Source: SUG2458 sp963651465 (GTDB lineage: Bacteria > Bacillota_I > Bacilli_A > RFN20 > CAG-826). Taken from it: DNA of 64,000 nt. This document shows positions 1-8,388 of this stretch, piece by piece. Where the stretch lies: positions 1-64,000 of the forward strand of contig CAVJPS010000012.1 in assembly GCA_963651465.1 (NCBI GenBank), in the 5' to 3' direction. The stretch's first letter is position 1; each line of letters starts with the position of its first letter. The translations under genes were made by a program, and so were the position numbers. Under the pieces are notes generated by a model. That model had not been told where the DNA came from and made no database searches. It worked only from the letters and a program-made list of their open reading frames with translations.

Positions 1-20
1 AATAATAAGGAGTGTATAAT

Positions 21-638
21 ATGAAAGTTTTAATTATTAACGGATCACCACACTTAAATGGTAATTGTTCATCATTATTAAAAGAATGTAAAGAGATATT
101 TGATAAAGAAGGTATTGAATATATTCAATATGATTTAGGTGCTAAATCCATAAAAGGATGTATTGCTTGTTATCATTGCTTTTCACATGATGGATGTGTT
201 TTTAACGATGATGCAAATATGCTTTCTAAAACTCTTAAAGAATGTGATGGATTAATTATTGCTTCACCAGTTTATTATGGCTCTGCAAATGGTTCATTAA
301 TTTCTTTATTAGATAGGATGTTTTATCAATCTAGATTTGATAAAAGATTTAAAGTAGGAGCTGCTTTTGCTGTAGCACGTAGAGCTGGTACTGGTATGAC
401 ATTTGATGAATTAAATAAGTATTTCACTATAAATCAAATGCCAATTGCGTCAGGTAGATATTGGAATAACTCATTTGGTCGAAATCCTGGTGAAGGTAAT
501 CAAGATGAAGAGGGATATCAAAATGCTAGAATAGTAGCTAGAAATATGGTCTTTTTAATGAAAGCTATTAAAGACGCTAAAGAAAAATATGGTCTTCCTG
601 AAGAAGAACAAACTGTATTTACTAATTTCATTAAATAA
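21..638 (+). CDS. NADPH-dependent FMN reductase / flavodoxin-like NAD(P)H oxidoreductase
   Basis: The protein of 205 residues has the flavodoxin-like fold of the iron-sulfur flavoprotein/FMN reductase family. It opens with MKVLIINGSPHLNGN, the FMN phosphate-binding loop after the first strand, and has SPVYYGSANGSLISLLDRMF, the typical flavin-contacting segment. The cysteine cluster CIACYHCFSHDGC at residues 50-62 resembles cysteines that bind a 4Fe-4S cluster in iron-sulfur flavoproteins, so it may carry a cluster as well as FMN. I chose ATG 21 because AAGGAG at 7-12 sits 8 bases upstream; a GTG at 12 overlaps that site. The promoter and any upstream partner lie outside the window. The physiological electron acceptor cannot be told from sequence. 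Confidence 0.85.
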   Translation: MKVLIINGSPHLNGNCSSLLKECKEIFDKEGIEYIQYDLGAKSIKGCIACYHCFSHDGCVFNDDANMLSKTLKECDGLIIASPVYYGSANGSLISLLDRMFYQSRFDKRFKVGAAFAVARRAGTGMTFDELNKYFTINQMPIASGRYWNNSFGRNPGEGNQDEEGYQNARIVARNMVFLMKAIKDAKEKYGLPEEEQTVFTNFIK

Positions 639-703
639 TTTCTTTAAAACCTTTTTATTATAGATATAAAATATAAAATGTAAAAAATTATATAATAAAA
701 CAC

Positions 704-732
704 TTGCAAATATTTTTGTAGGTGTGTATAGT
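704..732 (+). promoter_or_regulatory. Sigma-A-type promoter of the lysine riboswitch operon
   Basis: TTGCAA (704-709) and TATAGT (727-732) are separated by 17 bases and lie just upstream of the lysine aptamer, so transcription should start near 740 and include it. Seen by eye; no start site is mapped. Confidence 0.6.
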
Positions 733-744
733 GTAATCATAAAA

Positions 745-908
745 TTAGATTGAATAGAGGAGCAACACAGAAAAGTACTTGTTCGAGAAGGCATTCGTTG
801 AAAACAAGGAAAGGCAAGGTTGCCGAAACGTTCTAAAGGCATTTAGAATAGTTGGGCTATATGAGAACATCATATGGACTCCTACGAAAGTAGAGGAGCT
901 ATTAATGG
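745..908 (+). promoter_or_regulatory. Lysine riboswitch (L-box) aptamer
   Basis: The core follows the L-box consensus in order: AATAGAGGAGCAAC, AGAAAAGTACTT, AAGGAAAGGCAAGGTTGCCG followed by AAACG, TTGGGCTA, ATATGGACTCCT and GAGGAGCTATTAATGG. The P1 helix can form between 749-757 (ATTGAATAG) and 899-906 (CTATTAAT). An intrinsic terminator follows directly and then an amino-acid ABC importer. Known L-boxes terminate transcription when lysine is bound. The position before a transporter suggests that lysine scarcity switches on lysine uptake. Confidence 0.88.
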
Positions 909-928
909 AAAGTTGCTTTTTTAGAAAC

Positions 929-964
929 GATTGCAATCACATTAATGGTTGCAATCTTTTTTTT
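929..964 (+). terminator. Expression-platform terminator of the lysine riboswitch
   Basis: GATTGCAA (929-936) pairs with TTGCAATC (949-956) and is followed by eight T residues. It lies between the aptamer and the first gene, so it is the regulated terminator rather than an operon end. Confidence 0.85.
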
Positions 965-984
965 ATAGAAAGGGACTTTATATT

Positions 985-1872
985 ATGAAAAGAAGACACA
1001 AAATTTTATGTGCTGCACTTGTAGCTATGTCACCAATTAGTTTAACAAGTTGTGGTAATGGTCAATCTCGTCTTTCTATTGTACATTTTGACCAAAGTAT
1101 TTTAGGAGAAACATCTAAAGATTTAGGAGTATCTATTGGATTACGTAAAGGTAGTGATGAGTTAAAAGAATCTCTTAATGGAGCATTAAGCACTATTTCT
1201 CAAGAAACTCGTAATGAATGGATGACTTTATCAGTTGAAAGAGCTAACCTAGATAAAGTAGTAGAAGGAGAAGGACTTCAAACTATTCCTTCTGATAAAG
1301 TATTATATGTAGCTTTAGAATGTAATTACGCTCCTTTTAACTGGACTGAAACAACACCTACTGATTATACATATCCAATTGAAGGATTAAACGATCAATA
1401 CGCAGCTGGATATGATGTATTAATTGCTCATGAACTTGCTCGTGTACTTAATTATAATCTTAAGATTGTTAAGATGGGTTGGGATGCTTTAATTCCTTGG
1501 GTTGAAGCAGGAGCTACTAATAATGAAAATCGTCTCATTATTGCAGGTATGACTGATACAGAAGAAAGAAGATTATCAATTGATTTTACAAATGAATACT
1601 GGAGATCTGAACTTGTATTAGTAGTAAAAGAAAATTCAAAATACGCTACTGCTACTTCTTTAGAAGATTTTGAAGACGCTCGTATTGTTTCACAAATATC
1701 TACTATTACAAATGATGTAATTTCTACATGGGAAGAAAAATATAACGTTAAACATTTAAATCCTCTTTCAACATTTGCAGATTGTTCAATTGCAGTTCAA
1801 AATGGTGCAGCAGACGCAATGACAGCAGAGCTTCCTGTTGCTACTTCAATAGTAAATGGAGCTAATCGTTAA
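985..1872 (+). CDS. Lysine-type ABC transporter substrate-binding lipoprotein, apparently circularly permuted
   Basis: The 295-residue protein starts at ATG 985 (AAAGG at 969-973). It has a lipoprotein signal with lipobox LTSC, Cys23. The region from about residue 103 (KVLYVALECNYAPFNW, GYDVLIAHELARVL, MGWDALIPWV, AGMTDTEERRLSIDFT) is a normal family-3 amino-acid binding protein, but the chain stops after DAMTAELPVATSIV, where lobe 2 normally returns to lobe 1. That missing last segment is found instead at the N terminus: residues 47-87 (DLGVSIGLRKGSDELKES, then ISQETRNEWM) match the usual C-terminal helices of this family. The order of the fold is therefore rotated, with a linker at about 88-103. 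It heads an operon with the permease (2-base gap) and ATPase genes. Lysine specificity is inferred from the riboswitch. Confidence 0.85.
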   Translation: MKRRHKILCAALVAMSPISLTSCGNGQSRLSIVHFDQSILGETSKDLGVSIGLRKGSDELKESLNGALSTISQETRNEWMTLSVERANLDKVVEGEGLQTIPSDKVLYVALECNYAPFNWTETTPTDYTYPIEGLNDQYAAGYDVLIAHELARVLNYNLKIVKMGWDALIPWVEAGATNNENRLIIAGMTDTEERRLSIDFTNEYWRSELVLVVKENSKYATATSLEDFEDARIVSQISTITNDVISTWEEKYNVKHLNPLSTFADCSIAVQNGAADAMTAELPVATSIVNGANR

Positions 1873-1874
1873 TT

Positions 1875-2654
1875 ATGAATAGTTTTGATAAAATAAGTTA
1901 TTTAATTAAAAATTATTTTGAGACATTCTTTGAAGGAATTATTACTACTTTAATATTAGCTATTGTTGGTACTTTCGTTGGTTTATTAATCGGTATAGTA
2001 GTAGCGTTAGGTCGAAATATTAAAATAAAAGAGACTGATAATTTTATAACTAAATTATGGAAGAAAATCATTAAAGTATTAACTAGTGTATATGTTAATG
2101 TTTTTAGAGGCACCCCAATGATGGTTCAAGCAATGATTATATTCTTTGGTTTTTCTGGTTTGGGACTTAATTGGTCAAGTATTAATCTAGGCTGGATCTT
2201 TAATGGCTATTTAATATGCGGTTTATTTATTATTACAATTAATACTGGTGCGTATATGTCAGAAATTATAAGAGCTGGTTTAAATGGTGTTGATAAAGGA
2301 CAAGAAGAAGCTAGTAGGTCTTTAGGTATGTCATACTGGAAAACAATGTGGCACGTAATTATGCCTCAAGCAATCAAAAATTCCATTCCTACAATTTTAA
2401 ATGAATATATTGTAAATATTAAAGATTCTAGTGTTCTAAATGTTATTGGTTTAACCGAATTATATGCTTCAGTAAGTATTGCTACAAATAAAAATTATTT
2501 TAAAGTAGAAGGATATATTATTATTGCTATAGTGTACTTAATCTTGACTTTACTTGCTACTTATATAATGAAATTAATTAATAATAAGTTAGAAGGTAAA
2601 AAAATCTTTAATTTTCCTTGGAAAAAAAGAAAAGAGGTGTCTTTAAATGAGTAA
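1875..2654 (+). CDS. Amino-acid (lysine) ABC transporter permease, HisM/GlnP family
   Basis: This is the 259-residue membrane subunit of the importer. Several hydrophobic helices surround the EAA loop GLNGVDKGQEEASRSLGMS followed by MPQAIKNSIPTILNEY, which docks on the ATPase. The early segment VNVFRGTPMMVQ is typical of polar amino-acid permeases. It begins two bases after the binding-protein stop and overlaps the ATPase gene by 8 bases, so the three subunits are translationally linked and all lie under the lysine riboswitch. Probably a homodimer, since no second permease gene is present. Confidence 0.93.
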   Translation: MNSFDKISYLIKNYFETFFEGIITTLILAIVGTFVGLLIGIVVALGRNIKIKETDNFITKLWKKIIKVLTSVYVNVFRGTPMMVQAMIIFFGFSGLGLNWSSINLGWIFNGYLICGLFIITINTGAYMSEIIRAGLNGVDKGQEEASRSLGMSYWKTMWHVIMPQAIKNSIPTILNEYIVNIKDSSVLNVIGLTELYASVSIATNKNYFKVEGYIIIAIVYLILTLLATYIMKLINNKLEGKKIFNFPWKKRKEVSLNE

Positions 2655-3534
2655 CGAAAATAATACAATTATTTCTATTAAAAATCTAAAAAAATCATTT
2701 GAAGGTACTGAAGTATTAAAAGATATTTCTTTAAATATTAATAAAGGTGATGTTATTGCAATTATTGGTCCTTCTGGAAGTGGTAAGTCTACATTTTTAA
2801 GATGTATTAATCGTTTAGAAGAAGCAACAAGTGGTTATATTTATTATTATCACGATAATAACGAATATCGCATTGATAATACTAATTTTTATCTCCGTAA
2901 CGAAACTAAGAATAAGTATAAAGAATTAATTAGAAACGCTAAAACAAAGGAAGAAAAAAAGGATTTAAAAATAAAACGTAAAGAGGAAATTGCATCTTTA
3001 AAAAATACTAATACTGACATTAACTTTATTAGAGAAAAAATAGGCATGGTATTTCAAAACTTTAATCTATTTAATAATATGGATGTTCTTCATAACTGTA
3101 TGGTTGCGCAAGAAAAAGTCTTAAAAAGAAATAGAAATGATGCAAAAGAAATTGCTTTAAAATATTTAAATAAAGTTGGTATGGGAGATCGTATTAATTA
3201 TAAAATTAGTGAAATATCTGGTGGACAAAAGCAAAGAGTCGCAATTGCACGTGCTTTATGTATGGAACCTAATGTCATTTTATTTGATGAGCCTACTTCT
3301 GCTTTAGACCCTGAAATGGTTGGCGAAGTATTAAATGTAATGAAAACATTAGCTTCTGAAGGTATGACAATGGTAGTAGTTACTCATGAAATGGGATTTG
3401 CAAAAGATGTAGCAAATAAAGTTGTTTTTATGGATGATGGATACATTGTAGAAGAAGGAAATCCAAAAGAATTATTTTCTAATCCAACTAAAGAAAGAAC
3501 AAAATTATTTTTACAACGTTATTTAGACAAATAA
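2647..3534 (+). CDS. Amino-acid (lysine) ABC transporter ATP-binding protein, GlnQ family
   Basis: Walker A is GPSGSGKST (residues 41-49), the Q-loop lies in GMVFQNFNLF, the signature is SGGQKQRVAIARAL and Walker B is VILFDEPTSALDPE. The family usually has about 240 residues; this one has 295 because some 50 lysine/glutamate-rich residues (about 70-122, including NAKTKEEKKDLKIKRKEE) are inserted between Walker A and the Q-loop, in the antiparallel beta-subdomain. The catalytic motifs are intact, so the protein should be active. It is the last gene of the riboswitch operon and is followed by a strong terminator. Confidence 0.95.
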   Translation: MSNENNTIISIKNLKKSFEGTEVLKDISLNINKGDVIAIIGPSGSGKSTFLRCINRLEEATSGYIYYYHDNNEYRIDNTNFYLRNETKNKYKELIRNAKTKEEKKDLKIKRKEEIASLKNTNTDINFIREKIGMVFQNFNLFNNMDVLHNCMVAQEKVLKRNRNDAKEIALKYLNKVGMGDRINYKISEISGGQKQRVAIARALCMEPNVILFDEPTSALDPEMVGEVLNVMKTLASEGMTMVVVTHEMGFAKDVANKVVFMDDGYIVEEGNPKELFSNPTKERTKLFLQRYLDK

Positions 3535-3570
3535 GATTTCTTTTAAATAATATTGTTATTAAATTGTTTT

Positions 3571-3605
3571 ATACATAGTAGCTCATAAAGTTGCTATGTA
3601 TTTTT
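3571..3605 (+). terminator. Terminator of the lysine importer operon
   Basis: ACATAGTAGC pairs with GTTGCTATGT around an eight-base loop and is followed by TATTTTTA. Confidence 0.75.
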
Positions 3606-3760
3606 ATATTTTAAAATAATATATTAGTTAATAAAATTAATAAGATTCATTGATCACTTTCAACATTATCAATTAATTTTAAATGGGGTTGATGATTGCA
3701 TTTTAGATAATAAAATACAATAATTATATTGTGATTAAATATAAACGAGGTTAATATAAT

Positions 3761-4768
3761 ATGAAAAAGTTTAACATAGCTATTATGGGGGCTACAGGTG
3801 CTGTTGGTAGAGAAATGGTTAAAGTTTTAGAAGAAAGAAACTTTCCTATTAACAAATTGGTTTTACTTGCAAGTGCTCGTAGTGTAGGCACAAAAATTAA
3901 ATTTAATAATAAAGATATTGAAGTTGAAGAACTAACAAAAGATTCTTTTAACGGTATTGATATTGTATTAGGTGCTTCACCTAATAAAATTGCTCAAGAA
4001 TTTGCACCTAGTATTGTAAAAGCTGGTGCTATCTTTATTGATAATTCTTCAGCATTTAGAATGAACGAAGATGTACCATTAGTAGTTCCAGAGATTAACC
4101 CTAATGATGCATTTTTAAATAAAGGTATTATTGCTAACCCTAACTGCTCAACTATTATTGCTCTAGTAGCTGTTAACGCTATTAATAAATTAAGTAAGAT
4201 TAAAGCAATGAATGCTTGTACATATCAAGCTACTTCAGGAGCAGGGGCAAATGGTCCTAAAGAATTAGAAGCACAAATTAAAGCTATTGAAGAAGGAAAA
4301 GAAGTAGAAGTAAAAACCTTTCAATATCAAATTGCATTTAACTTAATTCCTCATATAGGAAGTTTCTTAGAAAATGGTTTTACAACTGAAGAAATGAAAA
4401 TGCAAAATGAAGGTAGAAAGATTATGCATCTTCCTAATTTACTAGTTAATTGTACTTGTGTTAGAGTTCCAATAATTAGATCTCATTCTATTTCTATTAC
4501 ATTAGTAACTGAAAACCATCTTGAAATTGAAGATGTTAAAAAGGCAGTAGCAAACGAAAAAGGATGTGTATTAGTAGATGAACCTTCTAATAATAAATAT
4601 CCAATGCCATTATTAACATCTGATCAAGATTTAGTATTTGTTGGACGTATTAGAAAAGATATATTAAATGAAAACGGTATTAGTTTATTCTGCTGCGGTG
4701 ATCAAGTTCGTAAAGGTGCTGCAACTAATGCAATTCAAATTGCCGAATTGTTTATTAATAAAGATTAA
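3761..4768 (+). CDS. asd: Aspartate-semialdehyde dehydrogenase
   Basis: It reduces aspartyl phosphate to aspartate semialdehyde with NADPH, the shared branch point to threonine, methionine and lysine. The protein of 335 residues shows the nucleotide loop GATGAVGREM, the catalytic cysteine in IIANPNCSTI (Cys129), QATSGAGANGPKE and the substrate-binding segment RVPIIRSHS. ATG 3761 follows CGAGG by about 10 bases. The rest of the threonine branch sits on the other strand near 47-52 kb. A dedicated lysine branch (dapA and others) is not in the window. A sugar acetyltransferase gene follows 21 bases downstream, possibly in the same transcript. Confidence 0.96.
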   Translation: MKKFNIAIMGATGAVGREMVKVLEERNFPINKLVLLASARSVGTKIKFNNKDIEVEELTKDSFNGIDIVLGASPNKIAQEFAPSIVKAGAIFIDNSSAFRMNEDVPLVVPEINPNDAFLNKGIIANPNCSTIIALVAVNAINKLSKIKAMNACTYQATSGAGANGPKELEAQIKAIEEGKEVEVKTFQYQIAFNLIPHIGSFLENGFTTEEMKMQNEGRKIMHLPNLLVNCTCVRVPIIRSHSISITLVTENHLEIEDVKKAVANEKGCVLVDEPSNNKYPMPLLTSDQDLVFVGRIRKDILNENGISLFCCGDQVRKGAATNAIQIAELFINKD

Positions 4769-4789
4769 TAATATAAAGGAAGTGTTTAT

Positions 4790-5371
4790 ATGAAACGTAA
4801 TGATTCATATGATAATTTATTATTCAGCGGAGAATATTATAACTGTGGTGATAAAGATATTATTACTTATCAACTTAAATGTATTAATATTGTTAATAAG
4901 TTTAATAATACTAAAGCTAGTCCAACCGGATTAAAGAAAAGATCTAAATTATTAAATAATATGTTTGGATCTATTGGTAAAAATGCTTATATAGAACCAC
5001 CATTACATTCTAATTTTGGATGTAAGAATTGTTTCGTTGGTGATAATTTTTACGCTAACTTTAATTTAACCTTAGTTGATGATGGAAAGATTACAATTGG
5101 TAATAATGTCTTAATAGGACCTAATTGTACATTAGCTACCGCATTACATCCAATGAATGCAAAAGATAGATTAAGTTCAAATAATCAACGTAATCTTCCT
5201 ATTATAATAGAAGATAATGTTTGGATAGCATCTAACGTTGTTATATTACCAGGAGTAACAATAGGAAAAAATAGTGTTATAGGTGCTGGTAGTGTAGTAA
5301 CTAAAGATGTACCACCAGATTCATTCTATTGTGGTAATCCTGCTACATTTAAGAAGAAGTTAAATGATTAA
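4790..5371 (+). CDS. Sugar O-acetyltransferase, maltose/galactoside acetyltransferase family
   Basis: A left-handed beta-helix acetyltransferase of 193 residues. The N-terminal part (GEYYNCGDKDI, LLNNMFGSIGKNAYIEPP) and the hexapeptide coils (VGDNFYANFNLTLVDDG, ITIGNNVLIGPN, IEDNVWIASNVVILPGVTIG) match the Maa/LacA family, with the catalytic histidine in ATALHPM. It uses acetyl-CoA to acetylate a sugar hydroxyl, probably in a detoxifying or salvage role. Its position behind asd raised the possibility of tetrahydrodipicolinate acetyltransferase, but the motifs favour the sugar family. Confidence 0.88.
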   Translation: MKRNDSYDNLLFSGEYYNCGDKDIITYQLKCINIVNKFNNTKASPTGLKKRSKLLNNMFGSIGKNAYIEPPLHSNFGCKNCFVGDNFYANFNLTLVDDGKITIGNNVLIGPNCTLATALHPMNAKDRLSSNNQRNLPIIIEDNVWIASNVVILPGVTIGKNSVIGAGSVVTKDVPPDSFYCGNPATFKKKLND

Positions 5372-5460
5372 TAATTCTCTTTTTGGTATAGTATACTAAC
5401 GATTTGACTTATAAAATACAGTTGCATACTTACATACTTTATATATATGATTTTATAAAA

Positions 5461-5565
5461 ATTCGCTTTTTTAGATAGTTTTTTTAATTCAACAAGAAAA
5501 ATATGCAAAAAATTACCGAATTGTCTAAATTCTACTTTTTGGCGAGTAATTCGCTTTTTTAGATA
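5461..5565 (+). repeat. Direct 17-bp repeat upstream of an XRE gene
   Basis: ATTCGCTTTTTTAGATA occurs exactly at 5461-5477 and 5549-5565, 88 bases apart, in the space between the acetyltransferase and the XRE-type regulator. It may be a paired binding site or a relic of a duplication. Nothing else is evident in 5372-5617. Confidence 0.5.
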
Positions 5566-5630
5566 TTTAAACATTTGATTTTATATGTAAAGATAGATTT
5601 GCAAATATATTTTGTCAAGGAGGGGTTTGT

Positions 5631-6431
5631 ATGACAATTGGACAAAAATTAAAATATTTGAGAAACGAGAAAGGAGTTACTCAAAAGGATTTAGCTGATG
5701 AATTAAATGTATCTTTCCAAACAGTTAGTAAATGGGAAAGCGATATTAATGAACCAGATATATCAACTTTAAGAAAATTAGCTACTTACTTTGAATGTTC
5801 ATTAGATTATTTATTAGTGGAAGAAAATGATAATCCTAATGTTAATGTAACTAATAACTCTTTAGAATCATCTTCTAGTAATGAACTAAATAAAGAGCTT
5901 TCAAATACTGCTGTTGATTCGTATAATGATTCTAATAATAAAGTAGAAGAAATTGTTGTTTCTAGCGATAGTCCTAAAAATGTTGAAGAAAAAGATACTC
6001 ACGCAAGATGGGTATGCTATGGTTGGAGTATTGCAGCAGGTTTAGTTACCTTAGGTCTATTATTATGGGCTACATTATCATACCCAGAATGGTTTGGAAT
6101 GGGTACGGGCGCAGCAATTACTACAAGTATTGTTGGCGGCTATGCAATATTTGGTATGATTTACTGTATTTTATCAGGTTCATACTTAGGTGATGTATTT
6201 GAATGGTGTGCATCACGTTCTATTAGATGGCCAGGTCTTATCTTTGAATGGAGCATAGATGGAATTATTTGGGTTATTTGTATGAAAATATTTTTTGCAA
6301 TAATAGGCTTCCTAGTAGGTGTTGTTATGTTAATCCTTGCTATCATATTATGTATGTTACTTGGTGGAGTATCATTCCCATTCGTATTAATTCACAATAT
6401 CCGTACAGATTACGAAGATTGTGATTATTAA
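5631..6431 (+). CDS. XRE-family DNA-binding protein with C-terminal membrane domain
   Basis: Residues 1-62 form a Cro/C1-type helix-turn-helix (GQKLKYLRNEKGVTQKDLAD, SFQTVSKWESDINEPDIS). A serine/asparagine-rich linker (about 65-125) follows, then a hydrophobic C-terminal region (about 128-260) with four or so membrane helices and a short basic/acidic tail. A regulator tethered to the membrane in this way may sense a membrane or envelope signal; the ligand is unknown. AAGGAGG at 5618-5624 fixes the start at ATG 5631. The total is 266 residues. It appears monocistronic, between a repeat-containing leader and a bidirectional terminator. Confidence 0.8.
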   Translation: MTIGQKLKYLRNEKGVTQKDLADELNVSFQTVSKWESDINEPDISTLRKLATYFECSLDYLLVEENDNPNVNVTNNSLESSSSNELNKELSNTAVDSYNDSNNKVEEIVVSSDSPKNVEEKDTHARWVCYGWSIAAGLVTLGLLLWATLSYPEWFGMGTGAAITTSIVGGYAIFGMIYCILSGSYLGDVFEWCASRSIRWPGLIFEWSIDGIIWVICMKIFFAIIGFLVGVVMLILAIILCMLLGGVSFPFVLIHNIRTDYEDCDY

Positions 6432-6453
6432 AAAAATATAATAAAAAAAAATC

Positions 6454-6487
6454 AACTCCTCACAAATATAATCGTGAGGAGTTTTAG
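6454..6487. terminator. Bidirectional terminator
   Basis: AACTCCTCAC (6454-6463) pairs with GTGAGGAGTT (6474-6483). It has T residues on the right and an A run on the left, so it serves the XRE gene and the converging Na/Pi gene. Confidence 0.85.
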
Positions 6488-6495
6488 TTTGCTTA

Positions 6496-8148
6496 TTATT
6501 CAATTGGGTCGTCACCTGTAGGGATGATAAATGAATAACCAATATTAGTTAAGTGGTCCGCAATTCTTTCTAGTTCACTAACTAGAGAAGTATAGAAAGG
6601 CGATATCTCAATAACACATTCTTCATTTTTAAGACGTTTATAATGAGCTGTGCTTAATTGATCTTTTAACATATCACATTTACTTTCTAAATCATGTAAT
6701 TCATTTATTAGTTCTGTATTGTTATTACGATGAACATCAAATAATTTAATAGCCAAAGTATACATAGTATTAACTATATTATACATTTCAAGAAGTTCTT
6801 CTTTACTATTATCACTAAATGAAAGATCTTCTTCCTTCATTTGTGTAGCCATTATAGCAAAGTTAGAAGCGTGGTCACCAATACGTTCAATATCATTAAT
6901 AGTATGAAAATATCCACCAACAATTTTTTCTTGAGTTACATCTAACCCTGGAGATAACTTTATTAAATAGTTAGTAATAGAAAGATTAATATAATCAATA
7001 GATGATTCTTTTTCATTTAATTCATTTATTCGTGATGTATCTAAGTTCATCATCATATTGTAACCTAGATTAAAGTTTTCCATTGCTAGATTAGCCATAT
7101 TTTCAATTTCTTTTTTAGTTTGAAGTAACGCTAGTGAAGGAGTTTTTAAAATATGATCATCAATATATTTTAAAGCTTGTTTTTGTTTTATTTCATCTTT
7201 ATCTTTAATAACAATTTCTGATAATTTAACAACATATTTAATAAGTGGGAAGAATATAATAATAGAAATAATATTATAGATAATAGTAAAGAGAGCTAAC
7301 GCAAACCCATTACTAGAAAATGATGTGGTAAAGAAATTAGTCAAAGGAGTTTCAAATATCCAAAATACTATAATACCAATTAAGCCTGATACTATTCTAT
7401 TAAATAATGCAAAGAAACCAACTCTTTTTGCGTTAGTGTTACTTCCTATTGTTGCTAACAAAGTAGTTACAACACTACCAATAGTAGCACCTATTGCAAT
7501 ATATATACCACTAGCAAAATCTAAAGCATTATTAGAAATCATTACAATAATAATACCTATAGTTGCACTTGAAGATTGAACCATAGCTGTTATTACTACT
7601 CCTATTAATAATAATAATGGAGGGAAGTCTACACTTGTGAATAGGTTAGAACAAAATGTATTTATTTGTTCATATGCAAAGCCATCTTTTAATGCTTCTA
7701 ACCCAAAGAATAATGTGCCTAATCCTGCGAATATTTCACCAAGATTTTTTACTAAATCATTTTTAAAGAACATCATAACAACACCAATAAAGGCTAGTAA
7801 CATTAAATAATTAGAAATAGAGAATGACGAAAGGGAAACTAATAAACCGGTAACGGTAGTACCTAAGAAAGCACCCATTACAATAGAAAATGATTGGTAT
7901 AATGTCATAGCACCTGTTGCAACAAAACCAATAGTCATAATACATGTTGCTGCACTAGATTGAATTAATCCTGTAATAGCAGCACCTATTCCAATACCGG
8001 CAATACGACTATTTTGGATCTTTTTAAATAGTTTTTTAACACCTTTGCCAGTAGATTTTTTTAGTCCTGATGTCATAAGGTTCATACCGATTAAAAATAT
8101 AGCTGAACCTACAAAAAGATATGTTATAGCTGTAAATAGATTATCCAT
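6496..8148 (-). CDS. Na+/Pi-cotransporter family protein with C-terminal PhoU-like domain
   Basis: A 550-residue protein. The N-terminal 310 residues contain two inverted Na/Pi repeats with the characteristic QSSAATCIMTIGFV and AMVQSSSATIGIIIVM segments, which form the sodium and phosphate pathway. Residues 330-550 are helical with the PhoU signature IERIGDHASNFA and later ELERIADHLTNIG. This matches bacterial NptA/YjbB-like sodium-dependent phosphate transporters. The reading frame extends to a TTG at 8163, but GGAG lies just upstream of ATG 8148 in TTGGAGAAAGTATATATG, so I use ATG 8148. No phosphate regulon genes adjoin it. Confidence 0.92.
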   Translation of the reverse strand: MDNLFTAITYLFVGSAIFLIGMNLMTSGLKKSTGKGVKKLFKKIQNSRIAGIGIGAAITGLIQSSAATCIMTIGFVATGAMTLYQSFSIVMGAFLGTTVTGLLVSLSSFSISNYLMLLAFIGVVMMFFKNDLVKNLGEIFAGLGTLFFGLEALKDGFAYEQINTFCSNLFTSVDFPPLLLLIGVVITAMVQSSSATIGIIIVMISNNALDFASGIYIAIGATIGSVVTTLLATIGSNTNAKRVGFFALFNRIVSGLIGIIVFWIFETPLTNFFTTSFSSNGFALALFTIIYNIISIIIFFPLIKYVVKLSEIVIKDKDEIKQKQALKYIDDHILKTPSLALLQTKKEIENMANLAMENFNLGYNMMMNLDTSRINELNEKESSIDYINLSITNYLIKLSPGLDVTQEKIVGGYFHTINDIERIGDHASNFAIMATQMKEEDLSFSDNSKEELLEMYNIVNTMYTLAIKLFDVHRNNNTELINELHDLESKCDMLKDQLSTAHYKRLKNEECVIEISPFYTSLVSELERIADHLTNIGYSFIIPTGDDPIE

Positions 8149-8388
8149 ATATACTTTCTCCAATCTTTATATTATTTGTATAATATCATCTATATTATAA
8201 AGTTTATTATCGGGGAAAAGTGTTATTAATAAGTAATTTTATTAGTTATTTACATAATTTTTATCTATAAATTTTCGTTATTTTGAATTATCTATCAAAA
8301 TAATATATTTATTATTTATTTGAAATACCATACTAATAAATATAAAATATTATTAATTATATATAAAGGAAAAAATGAAGGTGATTAT

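Noticed and set aside
555..988. Open frames of 60-95 codons on both strands over the riboswitch
   Set aside because: They cross the conserved L-box core and the terminator, have no ribosome sites and no recognisable product.
4790..5371. Tetrahydrodipicolinate N-acetyltransferase (DapH) next to asd
   Set aside because: The N-terminal Maa-type region and the ATALHPM catalytic site indicate a sugar O-acetyltransferase.
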